Assembly (NCBI GenBank): GCA_050084985.1
Contig: JBITNC010000001.1
Coordinates: 131,068,001-131,132,000 of the forward strand
DNA length: 64,000 bases
Direction of reading: 5' to 3'
Source of the DNA: Nageia nagi
Lineage: Eukaryota > Pinophyta
The first letter of the stretch is position 1; each line of letters begins with the position of its first letter. Positions 12,336 to 22,659 of this stretch are shown piece after piece. The position numbers were made by a program, and so were the translations under genes. Under the pieces are notes generated by a model, which saw only the letters and a program-made list of their open reading frames with translations, did no database searches and was not told the origin of the DNA.

Positions 12336-13821
12336 AGCTTGGCATACATGTTCTAATAGTTATCATTCAGTCAATTGTAATTGTAAAAGTCATATGCCAT
12401 GATCTTAGCTTCATTTTTATTTTGTTACTTTAGTGCCTGTGCTAGTTTTCTATATAAATTTTTATTATTAATGCTAGTTCCTATGTTATCATTCTTAGCA
12501 TATTTTAGACAAAATTGAAAAGTACAAGGATCAAGGGTCACATTCAAGTTACATAATACATGTGGCAACATCATATCAGAGTCAATCATTTGTTGTTTAC
12601 AAACTAATGACATAGATTCAATTAGTCATATAGATAATACCTTATACAATTTAGTTCCATTTCCAAACATCACATATAAATCAAATTACTCAAAATAATC
12701 ACACTTGAATCATAGCAAAATTGTAGGATTAGAATCAAAGCAAGGCTTAGTGCCTATGCTACCTTTCATGCCCACACTAACATTAGCATCTACGTTAACA
12801 TTTTTGCATCAGATCACATAGTTCATTAAAGGTAAGTGTAGGTACCATTTTATAATATCTTACCTTTAATACACATGATTATAATTCAATCATATCTTTC
12901 TTAGTTATTTGCTTGATACATCATGTACTTGTTGGGTGGACATTAAATAATCATAACTATTTACAATCATTTGGTTAGAACTAAACCAACCATTTTTCTT
13001 GGTTTATCCTAGTGATTTGTACTAAAATAATCATTAGTCTAATGGCCTTATTATCATTAGTACTATAATCATGTATGATTGGGAAATATTGAAACCAATC
13101 ACCTTTAAATCACATGACAATTATAACATATCATGTCAATATCTAAGAATGGAGCATGTACCTCATGATGATGAATGACATATCACATGCATGGCTGGGA
13201 AATATTCAAATTAACTATGTCTTTGAGTCACCTTTTTTGGTTATATCTCAACTAACCATCATAATGTAGCTCTTTATTATTCATATGTTGCATCTAGGAA
13301 TGGGACATGTACCTCATGATGATGTTAACATATATGGTTTTGGTTGCATGTGTTCCATCTAGGAATGGGGCATGTACCCCATGATGATGTGGATAAACCC
13401 TTATCATGATTTTGTGTGTATGGATATAATAATGAAACATTGAGTTTTTATATATTTATTATTCTCAAGATAATCTATGCATATTGTATTAATTTTATCC
13501 TTACTCTATTATTGCTATATTATATAATGAAATGTTATGATGCTTACACTTACTATTACCATTATATCTTTTATGAGTTAACAATCATATATATTCTTGA
13601 AAGTACATGCCTCTCATTTTTTAGGCTACATTATTTGCTCCTAGTTGATTCTAGTACATGAAATCCATTACATATCATAACCAAGGTAAAGAGGGGGCAA
13701 TATACATCATCAATCCTTGATGCTTCATATAGGTAAACTAGGAAGTATCAAAATTTTCTTCTCTTTACCTTTACTTGCTTTGCAAGTGTAGTATCATTTC
13801 AAAATTCATTTTCATTATACT
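12336..13821 (+). other. Element A 3' non-coding tract with 33-bp repeats
   Basis: No open frame of note lies between integrase and the polypurine tract. A phrase of the form CATCTAGGAATGGGGCATG followed by TACCCCATGATGATG occurs at about 13141, 13291 and 13356. Its centre can pair with itself (ATGGGG/CCCCAT). I see no extra gene like those in element B. Confidence 0.6.
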
Positions 13822-13833
13822 TAAAAAGGTGGG
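13822..13833 (+). promoter_or_regulatory. Element A polypurine tract
   Basis: The run AAAAAGGTGGG, followed by TATT, lies just before the 3' LTR. This is the standard plus-strand primer position. Confidence 0.75.
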
Positions 13834-13837
13834 TATT

Positions 13838-14633
13838 TGTTGATACCTAAAAGTGCTCCCCTTAACATGGTCCCACTTAGGTGCAACATTACATACATGT
13901 TTAATCATATTTTATTGTTATTATCATAAATTTCTCATGTTGTATTCTTATTTTTATGTTAGGTACACTAGGAAAACTTCAACCTATATTTGAGTGTCAA
14001 ATTGTGATATCATGTATGATATAAATGTAAGTATCTCTAACTTAGGAAAAGCATTTCAAGACTACATCTTGATAGTTAGTACCCTACTCTTGGGTATTTC
14101 TAAATGCCCTTTATTGAGACTAGAATCTTGTTATCACTTGAGTGAATATTTGTTATCTATATTGTGATCATATCCTCAATTTGACTAATCATCATATCTA
14201 TTATCATTTATCCTTGTTTGCAAGCCTCATTATATCATAACACTAGCATCCTTGCTAACATGTGTGCCCATATAGAGTTTCAAGAGACTAGTACCCATGT
14301 TGGTATTCCTTTTGCATTTGGCTTTAAGGTTCATACAACAAGGTTATTACTCTTCGACAAGTTCATCCATCATATCCTCAACTACAATATAGGTAAAGAC
14401 ACATAGGTATTTATATTTCACTTGATTCCTTTCTCTTTATTATGTATGCTCATTTTACATCTTCACATCCATGTAATTATGTTATTTTGCTAATGCAATA
14501 TTATACTTTTATTATATTCCCTTATTCATGTATGTTTATTTGAGTTAATTATCTTAGATAAATAATACTTAAATGTTTATATGTATTTATTTCATTTAGG
14601 ATAAAACCCTATATGATACCAAAATACATATCA
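13838..14633 (+). repeat. Element A 3' LTR (796 bp)
   Basis: It begins TGTTGATACCTAAA and ends AAAATACATATCA, so the TG...CA form holds. It aligns along its length with element C's LTR at 61441-62244, which starts TGTTGATACC and ends CGAAATACATATCA. The polypurine tract lies directly upstream. Confidence 0.9.
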
Positions 14634-15399
14634 GCACTCTCATTTATGCATCTTCCTCTCTAGATGAGCTATTCCTTCTCTCTCAAACTTAGTATTTCAT
14701 GAATTCCCTATGAACCCAAACCTCTTCTTCTTTTAGCTTCCCTTTTGGAAAATATAATAGTTTTCAAAAATATTTCTTTTTTCATAATTTATGAAAATCC
14801 CTCAAGCATCCTATAGTAAGATGTATGAGGAAGTATTGAGTTAATATGAAAGTAGATTGGGTATTATAGAAATGGTTCTCATAATCTTATGAAGGAATGG
14901 TTAGTATATGGTCCCTTTTATGTAGAAATTATAATTTAATTTGATTTTATTTCATTAGAAAATTGTATTAGAGATTAATGTTGATTAAGAATTTTATTGT
15001 GTGTTTTATCTCTAGTTGTTTGTAATCCTATGATGACAATTATTTGAGTGTCACTAATTTTTTTTATTGCATCAGATTCATTTTATATATTTTTTATAAA
15101 TGAAATCATAATAGAATGGTTTATAATTGTTGTAATATTATATACTATGATGGTTATAAACTCTTAATATAATATATTTTCATATAATTTATTGTTAAAA
15201 TATCACCTTAAGATATCAATTATATGTATTATAATATAATATTTTATTACCACCCTCATATACATATCCTAAGGTCATTATGCATGGAAGATTAGAATTG
15301 CCATTTTTATTCTAACTTTTTTATAATTCCCTTATATACAAAAATCATAAACTCATTGTTAAAGGCCTATTACTATAATTCATAACCAACCTTAAAGCT
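14634..15399. other. AT-rich flank between element A and satellite
   Basis: I see no gene, LTR end or clear repeat in these 766 bp. Long A/T runs dominate. Confidence 0.5.
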
Positions 15400-15485
15400 C
15401 AATTTTGGTGTTATTGATACACACAAAATGGGCTTTTAGGAAAAGGCCCTAAGACATGTATACAAAATTTGGAAGAATACACAAG
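15400..15485. repeat. Left fragment of the 133-bp satellite
   Basis: ACACAAAATGGGCTTTTAGG and AAAAGGCCCTAAGACATG, then GGAAGAATACACAAG, match the units at 58730-59131. The match stops exactly at 15485, where element E's LTR begins. On the other side of E the satellite resumes at the next base of the same unit, so this is the left side of E's target. Confidence 0.8.
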
Positions 15486-16501
15486 TGATCTAAAATTTGA
15501 TCCTCAAAAATATATAATAATTTCATATGATTGGATTCCTCCTTTTCTTTTATCCAATGAAAAAAATGGTACTAGAAGTTGATACTTTATGAGAAAGATA
15601 TTACCCTACAAAGGTAGAAAATAAAGGGAGAAATGAATAAATTAAATATAAAATGATAAATTAAATATATAATATGAAATATTGGGTTTGAGTAGGACCA
15701 TTAATTAAATAATATTTCCATATTAGGAAGGTAACCATGTGAACACCCATAGGATACCCAAATGAAAGTATATAGGGGCATGTGAAGAACTACATTTGGA
15801 GTGCATGAGCTACATAGGGGACTACATGGAGTATCATATCATCCACCCACATAGAATTCATGATGGGTAGTGTTTGGAGTTAAGGATAAACATAAGAATG
15901 GAGTACATGGAATGGGAGTCACCCATAATGGGGGAATAATCCACCATATGGTAGTTCCAAATAATTCTCCTCCTCCCATTCACCCTCTATATATAAAACT
16001 TGGATCATGTGGGGTATTTAGCACATGGTGACCTCTAACATATCGCCCCTTCCATTCACCCATTTTCCTGCATACAAAACAAAAATTTAAGCCTTCATTT
16101 TTCATATTGATCAAGAAAAGGCATGCCTACTTTTTGGAGGCCATTTGTGCATGTGGTTCAAGATGCTCAATTGTATGGGGGGTTCATTATTATAAAATGA
16201 TAAATATCACATGAGTCCTACCAAGGGGTATTTTTAATATAATGTTGAATTATAGATATATTGATAAGTAATTTATAGGGGGAGGGGGATAGGGGTGTTT
16301 AAAATTCATCCAATATATCTTACTAGAATAAAAAAATAGAGGGGTTAGTTTGGGGGTGGGGATTATATTTACTTTTTTATTCCAAATCTATTATAACTTT
16401 AAGCTCTCTAATTCCTTAAACTATATTTATAATCATTATTATTTTTATTTAGTTAATTATAAAATCCTTTTAAAAATGGGTTATTATTTATTATATAGAA
16501 G
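15486..16501 (+). repeat. Element E 5' LTR, first part
   Basis: It starts TGATCTAAAATTTG. 15486-16175 aligns with the 3' LTR at 52881-53541, sharing for example GGGTTTGAGTAGGACC-like and AAAGTATATAGGG phrases and TTGGAGGCCATTTGTGCATG. A TATATATAAAA box at 15988 is a plausible promoter. The LTR is interrupted at 16501 by element H and resumes at 39870. Confidence 0.75.
16278..16361 (+). other. Two G-run clusters in E LTR
   Basis: Runs of 5, 5 and 4 G at 16278-16295, and 4, 5 and 4 G at 16341-16361, stand out in AT-rich sequence. Each cluster has only three runs, so a single quadruplex would need both clusters or a split run. They lie in the part of the LTR missing from the 3' copy. Confidence 0.5.
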
Positions 16502-18048
16502 TGTGATGATCCCAAACTTGCAGATCATGCTCAAATGTGTCCTAGGAGAGGGACATTTACCTTCTATCTCAAAATTTGTTCCAAACAAATTATACCCAAA
16601 ACTACAACATCTATTTACTTATAACATATTTAATAATAATTAACCAAAATACTTAAAGAAAATCCTACATATAGGTATTTAATAAAAAACACTAATTCAA
16701 ACATTTAACAATGCATCTAAAGCCCTAATGTATGAACAAGGAATAAATATAGATTTTACAATACAAAAATGGCACTTTGCATCCAATGTCCAAGCACAAA
16801 GAGATAAATAGCAAATCAATATGGATAAATGAAATTATATTGATGTAATAGAGAATAGCACAATTACAATATATTTTTATCTACCTAAGGAGCTTGTACT
16901 AGGAATTCCTCCAATAGGGTTATTTTGGATGGATCTAGGGCCTCACCAATCATAGCAGAAGCAAGGCATAGTCTAAAACTTCTTCAAAAGATTTTGTGAT
17001 GGAAGAAGTAATGTTCCTCTCTAGATATCTAGAGTAAGCTTAGGTTTAGCCTCTTATAACCTCAATACTTCAAATACAAGTTACCCTACAAGTACTAAAG
17101 ATAGAGTTCTCATACTCAATCCAAAAAAGGGGGGTTTTAATCAATAATCAACATATCTCATAATGACCAAGAGTCCTCATTTCATAGGTGATGTAGTCTC
17201 TCTTCTAATATTGTATTGATTTGATCCAACGATGGAGAGATATGATCTATGTTTTCATGTTTACAAGGTCTAATATGGAGAACCTTAGGATAAGTGAGAT
17301 CACATCTAATGGTATAGGAGTGCAACATCCAAGAGGTGATGATGTTAATGCACATTGGGATCAATACCATGAATTCCTAATATCATATCTTGATGGTATG
17401 ATCTTCCTCCTCAAGCCCAACATCCATGTGTGGAGTCTTCCAATTCCTCGTAGTAGGTAAAAATATCTTGGTATCATGCTCTACTTTGAAAGGGGATCAA
17501 TATTATTAATGAGGGATATTAGGTTAATATTACAATCATCAAGGCTATATATATACAACATCTCATAATTGGTGACTAATATTGTATTTAAAATTAATAG
17601 TTACCTTAGTATCATAAATACATTATTATTGGCACGATTATCTAAACTATACCCATCATGCTAAATGTGGCCCAGCATTCCATGATTGAAGTGATACTTA
17701 TAATAAAGGGCTTATTAAAAATAGATGATACTAACTAAATATAAAACACTCCTAGATTTTAATGAAGTGATGATTACATATCCTTAAAGGATGGATGTCA
17801 TTATTAAATGAGAGTAAATCATGGATTCCCATGTGCACACAATATGAGCATACTGGCCCAATGGGTGAACTTTAAGATGCCATAACTCTCTCATTTCTTA
17901 ACCAAAATAGGTTTTTTAACATATGAAAATCATTGGCATGAGATCCTCTTTCTATTCCAAGTGGTAAAACATCATTTTATGGCATGTAGCAAATGCAATC
18001 TCCTTAAAACTAAAAATGAGTATAACTTTACAAATTGGGAATATTACA
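16502..18048 (-). repeat. Element H 3' LTR (minus strand)
   Basis: The plus strand begins TGTGATGATCCCAAAC and ends GGGAATATTACA. It aligns throughout with 38318-39869 (for example ACAATATATTTTTATCTACC and CTACCTAAGGAGCTTGTAC). Frames of 62-97 codons inside it have no counterparts in the other LTR and are not genes. Confidence 0.88.
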
Positions 18049-18064
18049 ATACTGCCCCTCTAAA
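18049..18064 (-). promoter_or_regulatory. Element H polypurine tract
   Basis: On the minus strand this reads TTTTAGAGGGGCAGTAT immediately before the LTR start TGTAATATTCCC. The G-rich purine run fits the priming position. Confidence 0.7.
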
Positions 18065-19631
18065 ATTGTTTATCCTCAAGTAGTACTAACATCATTACCA
18101 AACTAAAACCTAATATGATATCCAAATTTATTACCAAATAAAGTTCTTCATACTTTTATTTTTCTTACTCTGATTGTAAATTCATTTTTTCATGGTTGTG
18201 CTCTAGGTGCTTTTTCTTTCTTGATAGCCATGAGGTTGTGGATGGTTATGGATGTAGAGAGTGTCACCAAACTAAGTGTAGATAAATTGCTTGCAAGGCC
18301 TCCCATGTTTAGATATGTAAGTATAGTAGTGTTAATTAAAATATGTTTAGATATGTAAGTTGTATATACCAATGTTAATTTAGTGTCAATTCTTCTTTGA
18401 AGCTTTGTTATCTGCTTACTTGATTCTTAAATTTGCTATTATAAACTTGTATATTTTAGTTATAGAAACAAAATAATGTTCCTCAAGATAAATGGATTAC
18501 ATATAAGGCTTTTCTAGAGCCAAACCCTTCTCTATCTCATCCAATTCTATGTTTTTCTCTCTTTCTTGTAGTAATGTACTCATATCCCTTGATTCCTTAT
18601 CAAATATGTCATCCAATGTAATGACTTTGTTAGAGAGTTTTAATATTTCTTCAATGTATTTTATTTAGATATCATTTACCTTTTGAATATTATGTTGGGC
18701 TATTCCCTCTAAATATATAACATGCTTTTCCTATTTTTCTTCCATCTATAATTCATGTTGCTTCCATATTGCAATAGTTGTATGTTCAACTATGAGTAAT
18801 TATTTTTAATTTGCTCTTCTAATGATCTTTTTATTCCTTGAGCTAGTGCAATTAGTTGGGATTACTTTACTAACTCTTATTGAAGTTGATGTAGTTTCAT
18901 ATTCTATATTTCGATGGTTGTATCATGATTTGAGATTTTATTTTGTAAAGATTCAATTTCTTTTTCCTTTTATCGTATGGTGGTTGCAAATTTTGCTTCC
19001 ATTGATTCCTCTAAATATTATTCTTATTTTTGTAGTGTGGTAGCTTCTACCAATGATACCTGATCTAGTTAAAACTTATTTTTTCATTAAATCTTTCCCC
19101 TTTTATCCCTTCCAAAAGTCCACAAAATTTTCCATATTCTTCTTCCAATGCTTTATGACTTTGTTGCATTTTTTATTGTAGTGTCATAGCTTCTTTCAAT
19201 GGCACTTGAACAATGTGATATTTATTTTTCCATTTGGAGCTCTCATGTTGTGTCTCTAATAAATTTTCATAAATATCATCATACTTGGCTTCTATTTCTT
19301 CATACTACCTTTGCATTCATGTCATCTTATTTAAACTTTCCCTTTTCTCCTTAAGGTCTTCCTTATTATTTTCTAGCTCATTACAAAGGGTGTTTCCTTC
19401 TTCTCATTCCTGTAGTAGTGGCTTTTATGTATCTTTTCCTCATTATGGAATAGGTTTTTTTGCATCTTAAACCATCATTAAAAATGCACTCCTCCTTTTT
19501 ATATATGCCTTGAATTCTTCCACCTTTTTGTAATTTCTAACTCCATTTGTAGCTTTTCTAATTCTACTCCTTTTATATCAACCATAGCTACTAAAGTATT
19601 CCCTTTCAAGCCTCCATCGTGTAGAAGCCAT
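18065..19631 (-). pseudogene. Element H internal coiled-coil frame, broken
   Basis: On the minus strand, from an ATG at 19631 downward, fragments of a Glu/Lys-rich coiled-coil protein can be read across frames. The clearest is about 19400-19090: ENNKEDLKEKRESLNKM, then YDDIYENLLETQHESSKWKN, then SHKALEEEYGKFCGLLEG, with at least three stops inside. It resembles no enzyme. It could be a gag-like or structural protein of a non-autonomous element. Plus-strand frames here (18822-19043, 19285-19470) are shadows. Which frame was original cannot be settled past 19080. Confidence 0.55.
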
Positions 19632-19918
19632 TATAAAATTATGACTTGATTTATACTTTGGCTTCACCTAAAGCTAACATCCTACTCCAAGTGTTTCAAA
19701 TCTTTTTAATTTTATAAAATTTTAACCAAAATAATCAAACTAACCTTTAGAAGCTTTTTCATATCTCAAACTCTAGAAATTGAAAATTATTATAATGCAA
19801 TTCACCTAAAATGGATTTAAAATGCTAATGTACTCCTTTAGGTGACCTATGGATGTAGAATGAACCTCAAAAATACTTTATAATACCAAAATTGGCCTTA
19901 TAATTGTTTCAAAATGTT
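19632..19918 (-). other. Element H leader side next to B insertion
   Basis: Non-coding interior of H between the coiled-coil frame and the B insertion. I see nothing further in it. Confidence 0.5.
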
Positions 19919-19923
19919 GGTTG
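19919..19923 (+). repeat. Left target-site duplication of element B
   Basis: GGTTG here is repeated exactly at 37752-37756, directly outside B's two LTRs. A 5-bp duplication is normal for gypsy integrase. Confidence 0.92.
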
Positions 19924-20772
19924 TGTAGACACCTAAAAATGTCCCTTTTTTAACTAGTAAACATTAAAGTAATCATAATTCTTCGCGACAATATAAAATA
20001 GGTTTAAAAACCATATTATTGGACAGCTCCCATCGAGTACATGCAAAATGGGTGGTCACATGACTCTTTTTAGGTAAAAATTGGCTATTTGGTGATCATG
20101 TTAATATTGTTATAAAAATTGAAAACTAGTCACCGGCGACCCAAAATAGTCGCTGACGTTTTGAGGTAATCACCGGCGTCCGCCTAGCAATCGCCGGTGA
20201 CTCTGTAACAGCCGAACAAGAAACCAAAATAGTGAGAGAAAGTTGAAATGCTTCATTTTCCAAGATGATGTGGATAGAGGGGGTCAGTTACGACCTACGG
20301 TGACTTTTCACTTCCCCTTACCAACCTTGGAAACATCTCACCCAAAATCTATAAATACAAGCCAATACAAAGCAATATGGACCATCTCTTGACCCAATTT
20401 TGAAGTAGGGTAATGCTGCCAAAATCTTATGAGCTCATACATTTTATTGTTTTATGTTAGCTTCAATTTGATACATGTCATACATAGATGCTTTGATGTT
20501 ATTGTATTTTGCATGTGTGTAGGATTTACAGGTTGTCCATATCAAGGAGAGAAGTAAGCAAATCAAAAACAATGAAGATCTATACCTTCATTTTGGCAAA
20601 TGGCATTTGTAAAAGTCCCTTACAAGGGAAAATTGTAGTTTGAGCTGACAATCAATATCAATTTATAATTACAGCATTTCTATCTATTTTACATAATTTG
20701 AGGTTCAGTGAAGATTTAAGAATAATTGCATTTTATGTTATTCTACATTCCAGCTCTATTTTCATTGTAACA
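19924..20772 (+). repeat. Element B 5' LTR (849 bp)
   Basis: It starts TGTAGACACC and ends CATTGTAACA. It aligns end to end with 36902-37751. It includes a GC-rich block (about 20128-20205) with repeated AGTCACCGGCG-type motifs, and a TATA box downstream of that. Confidence 0.97.
20350..20357 (+). promoter_or_regulatory. TATA box of element B 5' LTR
   Basis: TATAAATA, kept identical at 37328-37335 in the 3' LTR, is preceded by a C-rich stretch. Transcription would start some 30 bp downstream, which would define the U3/R border. This is inferred from the motif only. Confidence 0.65.
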
Positions 20773-20775
20773 TTC

Positions 20776-20793
20776 TGGCGCTAGAAGGAGGGC
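20776..20793 (+). promoter_or_regulatory. Primer-binding site, tRNA-Asn
   Basis: TGGCGCTAGAAGGAGGGC begins three bases after the LTR. It is the complement of the 3' end of plant tRNA-Asn(GUU) (…CCCTCCTTCTAGCGCCA), as I know it. Use of tRNA-Asn has been described for Tat elements. Confidence 0.85.
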
Positions 20794-20924
20794 CCTTCCG
20801 TTATTGATAGGGAGGTTTTTTTTTTGTTTGTAAATGATTTTACCTTTTTTTTATCTATTTATTTTAATTTTTCCATATACTGACTTTAAATTTTGCGTTC
20901 TGTGCTTTTTAGGAAATCTGTTGC

Positions 20925-21085
20925 AGAAATGCCAGCGATTGGAATCGGACGCCGGTGACTCAAAAGGAATGCCAACGATTTACATAGTAATCCAGACTAA
21001 ACGCCAGCGATTGGAATTGGATGCCAGTGACTCAGAATAAATGCTAGCAATCTCTATTTAAATGCTGACGACTCATATTCCAGGT
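20925..21085 (+). repeat. Leader minisatellite with CGCCGGTGACT motifs
   Basis: Degenerate copies of GCCAGCGATTGGAATCGG alternate with GACGCCGGTGACTCA. Variants appear near 20930, 20950, 20970, 21002, 21024, 21043 and 21063. The motif family recurs in the LTRs and in two places near the antisense gene. The frame at 20834-21040 runs across it and is not convincing as a protein. Confidence 0.75.
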
Positions 21086-21299
21086 CATTTTGTCTCTTTT
21101 TGCTATTTCTAAAAAAATAAAATGAAATATATAATATATTGACGGAAGGGTACTTTTGAATGTGATTCCTTTGCCTAGAATGCATATAAGAATGGGTAGA
21201 AAAGATTAATTTCATATTTTTTATTAATTTATTTTATGTAAAATGTTATGTATTTATTTTCATGTTTTGGGTGAAGGGTACGTACACATTAATACTTTT

Positions 21300-22030
21300 T
21301 ATCTTGTCTACTTATGCTCTCCCTTTGCGCTTCGTGTGATCTAAGGTGACCAGAATAGACCTGATAAGAAGGAGTAATTAATTCTTCTTTTCTTTCACAT
21401 TCACACTATCATTAATTTGGTTAATTTACCCACACATAATGACCTCTTACCAAGTTTTCCCTTACCACTCCATTGGAGGTCGAAGGGATATGTGACTAGT
21501 AAGAGGAGGTAATTTACTACACATAATACTTCCACAATTGGAAGGAGTAAATGAATCACATTAAAAGGAATGAAATTAAGGAAAATAAATCAAGTTTTGG
21601 ATAGTGTAAATCATATTAAAAGCTTAATGAATTGGAAGGATTTGAATATACTAAGTACTTTCACTTAACAAAGTATGCTCTCACTTTTGCGCTTCAAGCG
21701 ATCCTTAGTGATCAGAAATAAGTTAAGTGAAAGAGGTAAAATTTATTCACATCTTATTTGGAAATATACTTCACATTAACACTCTTAAAGAGGTCTACCC
21801 TTACCACTCCATTGGAGGTCGAAGGGAAATGTGACTCTTGGAGGAGTAATTGAACCTCACTTAATTAATTTATCTACACTTAATAGCTTTTTACTAAGTC
21901 TGCTCTTACCACTCCATTGGAGGTCGAAGAGATATGTGACTAGTAAGAAGAGGAAATTTATCACATATAAAACTTCCACAGCTGGAAGGAGTTAATGAAC
22001 ATCATTAAGAGGTTGGATAATGAATCACAT
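21300..22030 (+). repeat. Leader direct repeats with CCATTGGAGGTCGAAG
   Basis: TTACCACTCCATTGGAGGTC plus GAAG occurs almost unchanged at 21472, 21801 and 21906. It is followed in two cases by GTGACTAGTAAGA and an ACTTCCACA-TGGAAGGAG phrase. A related pair with TTTGCGCTTC lies near 21325 and 21684. These repeats fill the untranslated leader between primer site and gag. Confidence 0.75.
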
Positions 22031-22659
22031 TATAATTACAAAGAACAACAGGGTTTCTTACGGTGAAGATTCATTTAAAATAAACTTTGATTGCATCACA
22101 TTAAAATAAGATAAATAAATGGACATGAATGTTTGGGAGGGTAGTATGCATAAATGTACTTTACTTGTTTAAATGCATTTCACAAGGCCTTAAAGGAATA
22201 ATTGAACATTAACGAGTTGGATGTCACTACCAATCTTTAATTCTTACTTCTTTGTACCCACCGACATAACACACTTGAAGCCATAGAGCCAGTTACACTT
22301 GGAAGTGATGACCAAGGTAACTTTCCTTTAGGTAGGAGTCAAAAAAGAGACTCATCTAGAACCAAGCCAAAAGCCATAAAAACTTGTAAACATTACTTAT
22401 AATTACCCAACCTACCTTGTTTAACACTTGACCAGTCAAACGAACTAGGAAAATTAAAAAGATTAAAAATGAACAACTCATATCGTTCATTTAACTCAAA
22501 CATTAAAAATATGTGAAAAAATTAAAAAGGATAATCACATCGTTGAAAGTAAGTTTGCATATAGGATGTTTGTGCATTAAATTGTTTTCTCGAAAACATA
22601 ATATAAAAGATAAAAATAGAGTTTCTTTTTTACAATGCTTGTTTATAATATCTAAAAAA
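22031..22659 (+). other. Element B leader, remainder
   Basis: Untranslated leader. I see no uORF or structure I can defend. A frame open from 22513 runs into gag, but it has no ATG before 22660. Confidence 0.5.

Larger units (their letters stand above)
5333..14633 (+). mobile_element. Element A: decayed Ty3/gypsy Tat-lineage retrotransposon
   Basis: The order is damaged 5' LTR, primer site, gag, protease, RT, RNase H, archaeal-type RNase H, integrase, long 3' non-coding tract, polypurine tract, 3' LTR. The two RNase H domains in tandem mark the Tat lineage (established knowledge of the family). Every coding section is interrupted by stops, so nothing here can make a full polyprotein. Element C at 61441 is a close relative: same LTR ends, same leader and same gag. 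The 5' end is chimeric, because most of the 5' LTR is replaced by a copy of sequence from just before RT. No target-site duplication can be seen, as the true 5' end is lost. Confidence 0.9.

Noticed and set aside
13141-13388. CRISPR-like spaced repeats
   Set aside because: Only three uneven copies inside a plant retrotransposon, no cas genes, spacing irregular.
18822-19470. Plus-strand Phe/Leu-rich frames suggesting membrane proteins
   Set aside because: They are the complement of a Glu/Lys-rich minus-strand coiled coil, which gives Phe/Leu/Ser-rich shadows.
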